From: WHSW01 sp963749365
Lineage (GTDB): Bacteria; Actinomycetota; Thermoleophilia; Solirubrobacterales; 70-9
DNA: 64,000 nucleotides
Assembly: GCA_963749365.1 (NCBI GenBank)
Contig: CAVVME010000003.1
Coordinates: forward strand, 806,001 to 870,000
Reading direction: 5' to 3'
The position numbers were made by a program, and so were the translations under genes. The notes beneath the pieces are model-generated. The model had not been told where the DNA came from. It saw nothing but the letters and a program-made list of their open reading frames with translations, and did no database searches. This document shows positions 1 through 9,113 of the stretch, piece after piece (positions within the stretch are counted from its first letter, which is position 1; each line of letters opens with the position of its first letter).

Positions 1-44
1 GGCCCACGGTCGCCGCGATCGGCGCCAGCGCCAGGGTTACAGAC

Positions 45-785
45 TCAGGGATCGTCGCCGGCATCCTCCCCGCCCCCATCGATCAGCCGGTAGCCGACCC
101 CCCAGCAGTTGACCACGTAGCGGCCCGACTCGGGGTCGAGCTTTCGGCGCAGCCGGCTCGCGTGCGAGTCGAGCGTCCGGGTCCGCCCTGCCGAGCGAAA
201 ACCCCACACGTCGCGCAGCAGCTCAGCCTTGCTGAAGACCCGGGTCGGCTCCGCCGCGAGGGCGCGGAGCAGGCTGAACTCCTTGTTCGCCAACCGCACC
301 GGCCGGCCGGCGACCGTCACCTCACGGCGAGCGGTGTCGACGAAGATCTCCCCGACCTGGAGCGGCCCGGCGCGGCGTCCGTCGCGGCGGCGCAGCACGG
401 CGCGGATCCGGGCGACCAGCTCTTGCACCTGGAACGGCTTGACGATGTAGTCGTCGGCCCCGCAGAGGAACCCGCGCAACCGATCGGCATCGCTGCCGCG
501 ACCGCTGAGCACGATCACCGGCAGCTCGGGGTCGTACTCGCCGGTCAGCCCCTCCGAGTCGCGGATCTGCCGCAGCACGTCGAGCCCGAAGGCGTCCGGC
601 AGGCCGAGGTCGAGCAGCAGCAGGCCCGGTTGCTTGTAGTGGCAGAGGCGCAGCGCGTCACTCGCCGAGCCGGCGGCGAGCGGCCGGAACTGCTCGGCCT
701 CGAGGTGTTGGCAGAGCAGCTCCAGCGTCGCCGGATCGTCCTCGCAGACGATCACGGTCGGCCGGTCCTGCTCACGCGTCAACAT
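45..785 (-). CDS. OmpR/PhoB-family response regulator
   Basis: A 246-aa two-component response regulator. The receiver domain spans about residues 9-130, with the acidic pocket CEDD near 14-17, phosphoacceptor Asp59 in LLLLDLGLPD, a Ser at 94 and Lys116 in IVKPF. A winged-helix DNA-binding domain (about 150-243) follows, with the family end pattern WGVGYRL. The start is ATG 785, which overlaps the stop of the upstream DUF192 gene (TGATG), so the two are probably translationally coupled. No partner histidine kinase lies in the window; it could be beyond position 1. The reading frame can be extended upstream, but that stretch is antisense to the DUF192 protein and is not conserved-looking. The target genes are unknown. 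Confidence 0.9.
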   Translation of the reverse strand: MLTREQDRPTVIVCEDDPATLELLCQHLEAEQFRPLAAGSASDALRLCHYKQPGLLLLDLGLPDAFGLDVLRQIRDSEGLTGEYDPELPVIVLSGRGSDADRLRGFLCGADDYIVKPFQVQELVARIRAVLRRRDGRRAGPLQVGEIFVDTARREVTVAGRPVRLANKEFSLLRALAAEPTRVFSKAELLRDVWGFRSAGRTRTLDSHASRLRRKLDPESGRYVVNCWGVGYRLIDGGGEDAGDDP

Positions 786-1120
786 CAGCCGCCGGTTCGA
801 GACGGGACGATCTCCGCCGGCAACTCGACCACCGCGGACGCCCGTGGTTCGCGAACGACTCGATTGGAGGGCACCCGACGCCGCACCGACAGCGGCTCCA
901 TCGCCGCGTCGAGGAAGACGAGGTCGAGCGGAGCGCGCATCCCGAAGGTGTGGATGCTGCGGCAGCGCGGGATCAGCAGCCCCTCGCCGATCCGCTCGGC
1001 TCTCAGCAGCGCTAGACCAAGGGTGCGCGAAACGAGGGTGACCGCCACCGGCACCCGATGGGAGGCGACGTCCGCGAGGGGGAGCCGGCGGAAGCGCAGC
1101 GGGCGGGCGGTGGCGGTCAC
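785..1120 (-). CDS. DUF192 (UPF0127) family protein
   Basis: A 111-aa protein with the hallmark DUF192 core: GLLIPRCRSIHTFGMR, then a beta segment LDLVFLDAA and a C-terminal AVVELPAE. Length and motif order fit the family, whose biochemical role is not established. There is no signal peptide, so it is probably cytoplasmic. It starts with GTG at 1120, and its TGA overlaps the ATG of the response regulator by one base, so it is the first gene of a two-gene unit. The antiporter gene diverges 72 bp away, and the gap holds the promoters of both. Confidence 0.85.
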   Translation of the reverse strand: MTATARPLRFRRLPLADVASHRVPVAVTLVSRTLGLALLRAERIGEGLLIPRCRSIHTFGMRAPLDLVFLDAAMEPLSVRRRVPSNRVVREPRASAVVELPAEIVPSRTGG

Positions 1121-1178
1121 GCGGCCTACAACCCCGCACCGGCGCCGGGTGCCCCCCGGCCGTCGCGCCGGGCTCGGC

Positions 1179-1184
1179 TACAAC
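1179..1184 (+). promoter_or_regulatory. -10 box of putative leaderless promoter (antiporter)
   Basis: TACAAC lies 8 nt before the GTG start of the antiporter gene. That spacing would place the transcription start on or next to the start codon. The gap between the divergent genes is only 72 bp. Confidence 0.45.
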
Positions 1185-1192
1185 TAGGGACG

Positions 1193-2797
1193 GTGGAGCT
1201 CGAGCTGGTCCTGACCCTGGTCCTCGCGGTGGTGATCGCGCTGCTGATCGTCGCCGAGTGGGCGCGGATCCCGTACCCGATCCTGCTCGTGCTCGGGGGG
1301 CTCGGGCTGGCGCTGGCGCCGGGGGTGCCCGAGGTCGACCTCGACCCCGAGCTGGTGCTGCTGATCCTGCTGCCGCCGTTGCTCTACGCCGCCGCCTTCT
1401 TCACCCCGCTGCGCGAGCTGCGTCGCAACCTGCGCCCGATCGGGATGCTTGCCGTCGGTCTCGTCCTGGCGACGATGGTCGGCGTCGCGCTGGTCGCGCA
1501 CGCAGCACTCGGGTTTGGCTGGGCGGAGGCGTTCGTGCTCGGGGCGATCGTCTCCCCGACCGATCCGGTCGCCGCGACGGCGATCGCCAGGCGCCTGCAC
1601 GTCCCGGCGCGGATCGTGACGATCGTCGAGGGCGAGAGCCTGATCAACGACGGCACCGCCCTGGTCGCCTACAAGTTCGCCGTCGCGGCGGTCCTCACCG
1701 GCAGCTTCAGCCTGATCGAGGCGAGCGGCGACTTCGTGCTCACGGTCGTCGGCGGGGTGGCGGTGGGGATCGCGGTCGGCTGGCTCGTCGCCGCCGTGCG
1801 ACGCCGGCTCGACAACTCCCCGGTCGAGGTGACGATCGCGCTCGCCACCGCCTACTTCGCCTATCTGCCGGCGGAGGCGATCGGGGTCTCGGGAATCCTC
1901 GCCGCGGTCACGGTCGGCATCTACATGGGCCGGCTGACCTCGCGTCTGACGACGCCGGCGACCCGGATCCAGGGCCTCGCCGTCTGGGAGATCGTCACAT
2001 TCCTGCTCAACTCGGCCCTGTTCGTGCTCGTCGGACTGCAGCTGCCGACCGTGACCGACGGGATCGAGGGCATCGGCACCCTCGAGCTGATCGCCGAGGG
2101 CGCGCTGGTGACGGCGACGGTGATCGTGTTGCGGATCGCCTGGGTCCTCCCGCTCACCTATCTGCCGCGCGCTCTCTCCCGACGCCTGCGCGCAGCCGGC
2201 CCGGCTCAGCCCTGGCAGGAGACCGTGATCGTCGCCTGGACCGGGATCCGCGGTGCCGTCTCGCTCGCCGCCGCGCTCGCATTGCCGTTCGCAATCGATA
2301 CCGGCGGGGCGTTTCCGGAGCGCGAGCGGATCATCTTCCTCGTCTTCTCGGTCATCCTCGGCACCCTGCTGCTCCAGGGACTCACCCTGCCGGCGCTGAT
2401 CTCCCGGCTCGGCCTCGACGCCGCCGACGAGGAGGTGGAGCTGGAGGAGATCGAGGCGCGGTTGCGGGTCGCCGACGCCGCACTCGAGCGAGTCGACGAG
2501 CTGGCCTCCGAGGAGTGGGCGCTCGACGACACGGTCGAGCGGGTCCGCGGCGCCTTTCGCTACCGCCAGCGGCGCTTCGCCGCGCGCTCCCGAGACGGCG
2601 AGTTCGACGGCGGGCTGGGCGGCGACGGCGTCGACTACGAGACCCGTTCGCAGGCATACCAGCGCCTGGTCCGGGAGCTGATCGAGGTCCAGCGCACCGT
2701 GTTGATCGAGATGCGCGACCGCGGCGAGATCGACGACGACGTCCTGCGGCGGATCGAGCGCGAGCTCGACCTCGAGGACTCGCGGCTCGAAATCTGA
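1193..2797 (+). CDS. CPA1-family Na+/H+ antiporter (NhaP-like)
   Basis: A 534-aa integral membrane cation/proton antiporter. About a dozen hydrophobic segments span residues 1-410. The family signatures SPTDPVAA (121-128) and EGESLINDGT (146-155) carry the conserved acidic and Asn residues of the ion site. A charged, helical cytoplasmic tail (about 420-534) is typical of bacterial NhaP/YjcE proteins. The frame is open further upstream, but that part is Arg/Pro-rich and antisense to the DUF192 gene. I place the start at GTG 1193, where the first membrane helix begins and a TACAAC -10 box lies 8 nt before it. It exchanges Na+ or K+ for protons; the ion cannot be told from sequence. Confidence 0.92.
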   Translation: MELELVLTLVLAVVIALLIVAEWARIPYPILLVLGGLGLALAPGVPEVDLDPELVLLILLPPLLYAAAFFTPLRELRRNLRPIGMLAVGLVLATMVGVALVAHAALGFGWAEAFVLGAIVSPTDPVAATAIARRLHVPARIVTIVEGESLINDGTALVAYKFAVAAVLTGSFSLIEASGDFVLTVVGGVAVGIAVGWLVAAVRRRLDNSPVEVTIALATAYFAYLPAEAIGVSGILAAVTVGIYMGRLTSRLTTPATRIQGLAVWEIVTFLLNSALFVLVGLQLPTVTDGIEGIGTLELIAEGALVTATVIVLRIAWVLPLTYLPRALSRRLRAAGPAQPWQETVIVAWTGIRGAVSLAAALALPFAIDTGGAFPERERIIFLVFSVILGTLLLQGLTLPALISRLGLDAADEEVELEEIEARLRVADAALERVDELASEEWALDDTVERVRGAFRYRQRRFAARSRDGEFDGGLGGDGVDYETRSQAYQRLVRELIEVQRTVLIEMRDRGEIDDDVLRRIERELDLEDSRLEI

Positions 2798-2946
2798 GAA
2801 CAGGATCCGTTCGACGTCGAGCCTGCAAACCCTCGTTCAGGCGCCGGGGTGTTGATGCGGACGGCCTGGGCTTGATAGAAGATGATCGTCCCTGGGAGGC
2901 CCCGCGGGGTGTACTTGATCGGGGCGGATGATCGGAAGCGGAAGCT

Positions 2947-3411
2947 GTGGAGAAGGCAACTCGGAGAGGCAACTACGAGTCGGGGTCCGACTACGTGCTC
3001 GAGTACGGCGAGCTCCGCTTCGCCTTCAACGAGGGCGACTTCTCACAGCGCGTCGAGCAGGCCGCGGTGAAGCTCGACTTCGTCGACCAGGGACTCGAGT
3101 CCGACGAGCTGCACGACCTGCTCGAGCTGGCGGTGAACGGCGAGATACGCGAGCCGACGTCAGCCCTGGGGGAGCACATAAACGAGCACTGGACCGAGCT
3201 CGTCGGACCCGCGAACCGCAGCCTCGTGCACTGGATCCGCAGGCTCGTCTTCCGCGGCGCCTGGCTCGACCAGCGGGTCAAGGAGGGCGAGCTCGACATC
3301 GTCTTCGACGAGGAGACGCACACGTTCGGCTACGTGCAGCCGGATCGTGACGCGGAGCCGATCGAGCTCTCGCGAGAGCCTTCGTGGGCGGGACTGGCGT
3401 ACAGGCGCTAG
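2947..3411 (+). CDS. hypothetical protein
   Basis: A 154-aa soluble, acidic protein that I do not recognise. It has no signal peptide or membrane segment. It is rich in Glu and Asp, with several Trp (WTEL, WIRR, WLDQ, SWAG), and looks like a mixed alpha/beta single domain. It starts at GTG 2947 behind a GGAAGC stretch. It stands alone between the antiporter (150 bp gap) and the convergent Rho-like gene (23 bp gap). GC-rich third positions and few rare codons support it being a real gene. No function is proposed. Confidence 0.6.
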   Translation: MEKATRRGNYESGSDYVLEYGELRFAFNEGDFSQRVEQAAVKLDFVDQGLESDELHDLLELAVNGEIREPTSALGEHINEHWTELVGPANRSLVHWIRRLVFRGAWLDQRVKEGELDIVFDEETHTFGYVQPDRDAEPIELSREPSWAGLAYRR

Positions 3412-3434
3412 GCGCGCTCGGCGCTCGGGCTGAG

Positions 3435-4764
3435 CTAGAGCGAGCTGAGCAGGTCCGAGTTCGAGGCTGAGGCCTCGATTCGCTCCCGCAGCACTGCTGC
3501 AGCTTCGGCGGAATCGAGGTCGGCCAGCAGCGATCGCAGCCGGCGTGCGCCCTCGAGCTCGGCCGGCTCGCGTAGCTGGTCCTCGTTCGAGGCCCGGCAC
3601 TCCGTCGCCCGCAGCGCCGGGTGCACCCCGGCGGCGGCGAGCTCGGGGTCGAGGACGACGAGCGAGCTCTCGGTCGTGGTCACCGCGCGCTCGGCCTCCC
3701 CTTCGTCGCGGGCGTCCGCGAGGACCGTCGCCAGCACGGTCAGCGAGCCGCCTCCGGCGAGATTGCGGCCGGAGCCGAACAGCCGCTTGACCTCGGCGGC
3801 GTCGCCGGCGGCGAAGGCGAGCCGCGAGAGCGAGTCGCAGACCAGGACCGCGTCGGCGCCGACCTCGGCATGGCGGCGGGCGCGCTCGAGCGCGAGCTCG
3901 GCCGTCCGCACCTGCTCGACCGGCGCCAGGTCGGCGGTCGCGATCGCGAACTCGGCGACCGGCAACGCTTCGCGCCACGCGGTCGCCTCCTCCGGCGCCT
4001 CGTCGATCAGGAGCACGACCACGCGCGCGGTTCTCGGCCGTCGCGGTCGCCCGGGCGAGCGAGCGCAGCAAGGTGGTGCGGCCAGATCGCGCCGCAGCGC
4101 GGATCAACACCCGCTGACCGAAGGCGAGGGGCGCGAGCAGGTCGACGGCGCGTGCGAGCGTGTCGGCCTCTCCGCCGAGCGGGATCCGTCGCTCGGGGAC
4201 GACCGGAGCCAGCGCCTCGAACTCGGGTCGCTCCTCGACCTGCGGCTCGGCGCCGTTGACGGAGTCGACGTGGACGAGCGCACGATGGCGCTCGCCGCGA
4301 CGCGGCTCGCGGGCCGGGCCCGCGACCTCGTCCGCCGGGCGCAGCTCGCAGCGCCGGACCTGGGCCGCGGAGACGTAGACGTCGTCCTCGCCGGGAGCGA
4401 GCCCGGAGACGCGCAGGAAGCCGTAGCGCTGGCGGGTCAGCTCCAGCACCCCGCGCACGGGCTCGGTCGCTTCCGTGTCGCGGTCGCCTCGATCGCCGGC
4501 CTCGGCTCCCATCGGGCCGAGCTCGACCGGTTCCGCGCTCGTGTCGTCGAGCACCGTTGCCTCGACCGCAACGGCGTCGATCTCGTCGGTGTCGGCCTCG
4601 TCGGCCTCGTCGGCGTCGGCCTCGTCGGCCGCAGCCGCCCCCGGCACGCTCTCGAGCACCTCGACCAGCTCGGCGCGGCTGAGCTTGCGATATCCCGAGA
4701 TCTCGGCCGCCGCGGCCCGCTGGTGCAGGTCGGCGAGGTGAAGGTCGGTGAGCTCGGCGGCCAT
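3435..4764 (-). pseudogene. rho: Rho-like transcription termination factor, frameshifted, altered P-loop
   Basis: A Rho-family gene in two frames. Frame one (4764 to about 4025) gives a Rho N-terminal domain, an acidic linker rich in Ala/Asp/Glu, an OB/cold-shock RNA-binding region and the P-loop region. Frame two (about 4022-3435) gives LLIDEAPEEA (Walker B region), VCDSLSRLAFA and GSGRNLAGGGSLT, matching the Rho ATPase C-terminal half. The break sits in a CG repeat near 4021-4028, and one extra CG unit would restore a full-length frame. In the P-loop both canonical lysines (consensus PxKxGKT) are arginine: ARSGRTT. This may be a divergent Rho paralogue rather than the main terminator. ATG 4764 lies 10 nt after a TATCCT box. 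Confidence 0.8.
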
Positions 4765-4792
4765 CGGCCCGGGGAGGATAGGAAACCGCGCC

Positions 4793-6526
4793 TCAGCCCG
4801 GCCCCGAGGCGGCGGCCGGCGGGCGCTCGGTGCCAGCCGACGAGAGGTGGCGCGCCGGGTCGATCCCCTCGGCCTCGGCGTCGGCGGGCCAGCGCTCAGC
4901 CTCGGCCCGGGCCCGCGCCGCGTCCCAGCCGAGCTCGGGTGCCATCGCCTCGGCGACCGCCGCGACCGAGTCGGCGCCGCGCAGGTCCGGCGCCGCGACC
5001 AGCCCGAGCCTGGTTCGACGCAGGAGCACGTCGGCGACCGAGACCGCCTGCTCGAGCCGGGCCGCGATCGCCGCCTCGGCGAGCATGTCGGGCTGTCCGG
5101 CGACGATCGGGCGCGCCAGCTCGGGGCGCTCGCCGGCGAGCCGGAGCACGTTGCGGGCCGCATGGCCGTAACGGAGGGAGAGCAGCTCGCGGTAGCCCGC
5201 CGGCAGGTCGGCCTCGGTGATCCCCTCGGGCGGGTCGAGCTCGTGCTCCGACGCCGCCATCCCGAGCGGGATGTCGTCGGTGCGACAGGGGGCGACCCGG
5301 CCCTCGCGCTCGACCATCCGGTCGACGACCTGTCTCGCCATTCTCCGCCAGGTGGTCAGCTTGCCGCCGGTGATCGTCAGCATCCCCGACGAGGTCTCAT
5401 ACAGCTCCGCCTTGCGCGAGATGTCGACCGACTTGCGCGGGTCTCCGGTCGAGATCAGCGGCCGAACCCCGGCGTAAGCGCCGGTCAGGTCGTCGAGCCC
5501 GAGGTCGAGGCCGAAGAAGGCGTTGGCGGCCTCGAGCAGGTAGGCGATGTCGTCACCCGCGGGCCGGACGTGGGCGAGGTCGCCGTCGTAGTCGTTGTCG
5601 GTCGTCCCCATCAGGGTCCGCCCGTACCAGGGCAGGGCGAAGATCGTCCGCTCCTCGCCGGCGGGGACGATGCAGGCCGCCTCGCCGATCGGCAACCTCT
5701 CCTGCGAGACCGTGACGTGGGTGCCACGGCTGGGGGCGATCCGCGGCAGCTCGGCCTCGTCGTGGATCTCCTCGGGCCGGATCCGGTCGGCCCAGACCCC
5801 GGTCGCGTTGATCACGTTGTCGGCCTCGACCTCGAACCGCTCGCCCGATTCGCCGTCGACGCAGGCGACGCCTGTCGCCGATCCGCTGCCGGCGATCAAC
5901 CCGGTGACCTCGGCCCGGTTGAGGCAGACCGCGCCGAAGCGCTCGGCCTCGCCGATGATCGTCAGCACCAGGCGGACGTCGTCGGTCTGGCAGTCGTAGA
6001 ACAGGTAGGCCTCGCGCGGGTCGAGATCGGCGAGCGCCGGGATCAGCTCGCCGACCTCCTCGCCGGGGATCGTGCGGTGGCGGTCGGGCGCCCAGTAGTC
6101 GGCGCCCTGGATCCGCTGGTTGCGCTCGCGCCTCGACATCCCGACCCTGGTCGTCGCCATCACGTCGTACATGTTGAGCCCGATCCCGATCGTCCTCCTG
6201 CGCTTCGTCTCGCCGAGGCTGGGGACGAGGAACGGGGTCGGATAGACCAGGTGCGGCGCGAGCTGGACCATCAGCTGGCGCTCGAGCAGCGCCTCGCGGA
6301 CCAGTCCGAGATCGAAGTTCTGCAGGTAGCGCAGCCCTCCGTGGACCATCTTCGAGGACCGGCTCGAGGTGCCGACCGCATAGTCGTCGCGCTCGAGCAG
6401 CGCCACCGTGTAGCCGCGCGAGGCGGCGTCGAGGGCAACCCCGGCCCCGGTGATCCCGCCGCCGATCACGACGACCTCGAACCGCTCGCCGGTGACCGCC
6501 GCCAGCGCTTGTCGCCGGGCCAGCAC
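4793..6526 (-). CDS. glpD: FAD-dependent glycerol-3-phosphate dehydrogenase
   Basis: A 577-aa enzyme oxidising sn-glycerol-3-phosphate to dihydroxyacetone phosphate, passing electrons to quinone at the membrane. The FAD-binding motif GGGITGAG is at residues 22-29, followed by the GlpD signature SSKMVHGGLRYLQ near 57-70 and a C-terminal GlpD cap domain (about 390-520). Length is normal for aerobic GlpD. It starts at GTG 6526, 4 nt after the nitroreductase stop, so the two are probably co-transcribed. The Rho-like gene follows 28 bp downstream. No glycerol kinase or facilitator is in the window. Confidence 0.93.
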   Translation of the reverse strand: MLARRQALAAVTGERFEVVVIGGGITGAGVALDAASRGYTVALLERDDYAVGTSSRSSKMVHGGLRYLQNFDLGLVREALLERQLMVQLAPHLVYPTPFLVPSLGETKRRRTIGIGLNMYDVMATTRVGMSRRERNQRIQGADYWAPDRHRTIPGEEVGELIPALADLDPREAYLFYDCQTDDVRLVLTIIGEAERFGAVCLNRAEVTGLIAGSGSATGVACVDGESGERFEVEADNVINATGVWADRIRPEEIHDEAELPRIAPSRGTHVTVSQERLPIGEAACIVPAGEERTIFALPWYGRTLMGTTDNDYDGDLAHVRPAGDDIAYLLEAANAFFGLDLGLDDLTGAYAGVRPLISTGDPRKSVDISRKAELYETSSGMLTITGGKLTTWRRMARQVVDRMVEREGRVAPCRTDDIPLGMAASEHELDPPEGITEADLPAGYRELLSLRYGHAARNVLRLAGERPELARPIVAGQPDMLAEAAIAARLEQAVSVADVLLRRTRLGLVAAPDLRGADSVAAVAEAMAPELGWDAARARAEAERWPADAEAEGIDPARHLSSAGTERPPAAASGPG

Positions 6527-6530
6527 AGGC

Positions 6531-7040
6531 TCAGTCCAGGTACTCGACGACCGCGGCGATCGGCTCTCGCTCGGGCGCCGGGCGCTCCTGGACCGGCTCG
6601 CCGAGATGGATCAGGGCGACGAAGCGCTCGTCGGGCCCGAGACCAACCGCAGCGGCTCCCTCGGCGGTGCGCAGCACGGCGGGAGTGCGCCAGTAGCCGG
6701 CCAGGCCGCGGGCGTGGGCGCCGAGCAGGACGATGTAGGCAGCGAGGGCGCTCGCGTGCAGGTCCTCCTCGTCGGTGACCGGGTCACCCCCGAGCGCGCA
6801 CGAGCAGACGACCAAGGTCGGCGCGCGGTCGAGCTTCGCCGCCGCCTCGCGCCCGGCCGCCAGCTTGAGCCGCTCGAGCGCGAGCGGGCCGAGCACCCGG
6901 AACCGCCACGGGTTGGTCAGATGGTGGTTGGGGGCCCAGCGCGCGAGCTCGAACAGCTCGTCGAGCGTCGCCCGGTCGACCGGCTCGCGTCGGTACGCCT
7001 TGTGGGTGCGCCGGCTGCGGATCGCCTCCTCGACCTCCAT
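6531..7040 (-). CDS. nitroreductase family protein
   Basis: A 169-aa flavin-dependent nitroreductase-type protein. It begins with the family N-terminus EEAIRSRRTHKAYR and has ARWAPNHHLTNPWRFRV, the FMN/substrate contact region, near residues 30-50. The C-terminal half has LGEPVQERP, typical of small FMN reductases acting on NAD(P)H. I choose ATG 7040, where similarity starts and a TACCGT box lies 8 nt upstream. An in-frame GTG at 7100 would add 20 residues of poor quality. Substrate unknown. Confidence 0.85.
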   Translation of the reverse strand: MEVEEAIRSRRTHKAYRREPVDRATLDELFELARWAPNHHLTNPWRFRVLGPLALERLKLAAGREAAAKLDRAPTLVVCSCALGGDPVTDEEDLHASALAAYIVLLGAHARGLAGYWRTPAVLRTAEGAAAVGLGPDERFVALIHLGEPVQERPAPEREPIAAVVEYLD

Positions 7041-7048
7041 TGCCGAAA

Positions 7049-7054
7049 ACGGTA
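7049..7054 (-). promoter_or_regulatory. -10 box of putative leaderless promoter (nitroreductase)
   Basis: On the minus strand TACCGT ends 8 nt before ATG 7040, the same geometry seen before several other genes here. A second candidate, TATACG, overlaps position 7100. Confidence 0.4.
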
Positions 7055-7138
7055 TTCGACCGAGGTCCCCGGCCGCGCGTCGAACGTCCCGGAGTCCCAC
7101 GTATAGAGAGGGACTGCGGGACGTTCGGCGTCAACCAG

Positions 7139-9113
7139 CTAGGGGAGCGTGCGCCGGTACCAGAGAAATCCGCCGCCCAGCGCCAGGGCGAGCAGGCCGA
7201 GCCCGCCGGCGACGTAGGGAGCGATCGGCTCGTCGTCGACCTTCGGCGTGATCGGCTCGGTCGAGGCGGCGATGACCCGCTCGGCGAAGGTGCCGAGGTC
7301 GCTCGCGGGCTGCGGGGTCGGCTGGCCCTCGGGCGGGGCGGAGCTACCGCCGGGCGGCGCGCCCGGGCCGGATCCACCAGACCCCGTTGCCGGACCGCTG
7401 CCGACACCCCCTCCCCCACCGAGGCCGCCGTAGTCGGGAAGCCCGCCGAGGTCCGGGCCAGAGACGACCGGGCCGCTGTAACCGCTCGGCGGCGGCGTGG
7501 CGGTCGGGGTCGGGGCGATGCCTGCGCCGGTCCCGGTGCCGGTCGCGTCGTCGTCGGGCTCGACCGGCTCGCGCGCCACCGCGCCAGCGGGAACGCTCGC
7601 CGCTCGACCGCGAGCAGGGCCTGCGAGGTGACCCAGATCGGCGTCTGGTCGCTCGAGTCCGAGTAGCGGTAATGGCCGTCGCCGGCGCGCAGGTCCGTGA
7701 GCTTTGCGATCGCCTGCCGGACCGCCGGGCGGCCCTCGTCGGCGGCGATCAGCCCCTGCACCGCCCAGGCGGTCGACTGGGCGTTGACGACTCCGTTCGT
7801 CGCCAGAGCGAAACCACCGTCGCCGTGCTGGGCGCGACGCAGCCAGCGCGATCCATCGGCGCTCGCGCGGCCGTCGCCGGCGCCCGCCGCGGCGAGCGCC
7901 TGCAGCACCGCCCCGGTCGAATCGGCGTCGCTGGGCGCGCGGGGCTGAAAGCCCCAGCCGCCGTCGTCGCCCTGGCGGCTGCGCAGCCAGCGAAGCGGGC
8001 GCCCCAGCTCACCGGAATCGACGCCGGCCGAGCGCAACGCGAGCACGTAGAACGCGGTCAGGTTGACCTGGCCGCGGACCGAGCCGTCGCGCCGCCGCTG
8101 CGTCGCGAAGCTCGGCGACCAGGTCGGTGCCGGCGAAAGCACGCGAATCGAGTCCCGCTCCCTCGAGGGCGAGGATCGTGCGCTCGAGGTCGCCCGGCGA
8201 GCCGAGCCGGTCGAGATGCGCGCGCAGGTAGGCGACCGGCGATCTGCCGTGACTGCGCACGTCGAGTGGATTGCGCCCGGCCCCCTCGAGGCCGAGCATC
8301 ACCCAGCCGGTCATCGCCGGGCTGGAGGGGTACTCCGCTGTCGCGCCGAAGCCGCCGTCGGAGTTCTGACGTCCGCGCCAGCCAGCGAACACTGGTCTCG
8401 CGCTTCCCCAGCCGCTCGCCGCCGGCCTCGGCACCCGACCCGGCTGGAGCGAGGGCCCAGACGCCGGCGAGCAGGGCCAGCAAGGCCAGGGGCAGCGCCC
8501 CGGCGGGATGCCAGGTGAACTCGAGACGGGTGCGGTAGCGGGCGATCATTCTCACCAGCGCCGGGCCGGCAAGCAGCGCGATCGCGAAGTTGCCGGCCGC
8601 GTGGGCAATGTTGAACGGTACCCCCCTTGCCGACAGGGCCAGGTAGCGGTCCAGCGACTGCTCGCCGCCGTAGGTGACCATCACCGAGAGGTCGAGCAGG
8701 GCACCGTAGGCGAGGCCCGCGAGCGCACAGCAGACGGCGAGCCCGAGGCGCCCGAGGCGGCGGCCACTGAAGACTCCGAGCCAGGCCCCGGCGAGGCCGA
8801 CCAACCCCCAGCCGGCCATCTGCCATGCGGTCCACGGGCCCTGCCCGAGCCAGATGTTGGAGATCGGCGCCGCCAGCGCCCCGACGGCGAAGCCCGGCGG
8901 CCCGCCGAGCGCGTAGCCGGTCAGCAGCGCGATGTCCGTCGTCGCGACCACGTTCGGGATCGGGGCCAGGACCAGGCGTCCGGCGACGGCGAGCGCCGCC
9001 AGCGCCGCCACCAGGGCGATCAGGCGGGCCGGCGGCCGGGTGTGCTCATACCAGCCGAAGCCGGCCACGACGACCACCACCAAGAGCGCGAAGACGGCGA
9101 CCTGCCAGTTCAT
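7139..9113 (-). pseudogene. ECF transporter S-component fused to prenyltransferase-type alpha barrel (frameshifted)
   Basis: The last gene of the B12 operon. Frame one (9113 to about 8375) encodes about six membrane helices of an ECF S-component (NVVATTDIALLTGYALGG, ISNIWLGQGPWTAWQMAG), which binds substrate in the membrane. It continues into a prenyltransferase/squalene-cyclase-like alpha barrel with repeats such as QNSDGGFGATAEYPSS, DDGGWGF and GDGGFAL. A Pro/Gly/Ser-rich linker and one C-terminal membrane helix (GLGLLALALGGGFLWY) close it. Three indels break it: an extra base near 8374, an extra base near 8100 and a missing base near 7580. Removing them gives one protein of about 657 aa. 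ATG 9113 overlaps the ATPase stop. The animal B12 carriers use the same barrel fold. Confidence 0.8.

Noticed and set aside
4748..6778. 676-aa plus-strand open frame
   Set aside because: It lies antisense to glpD and a nitroreductase, has Arg/Gly/Asp-rich low-complexity content and no motifs. It is an effect of high GC third positions.
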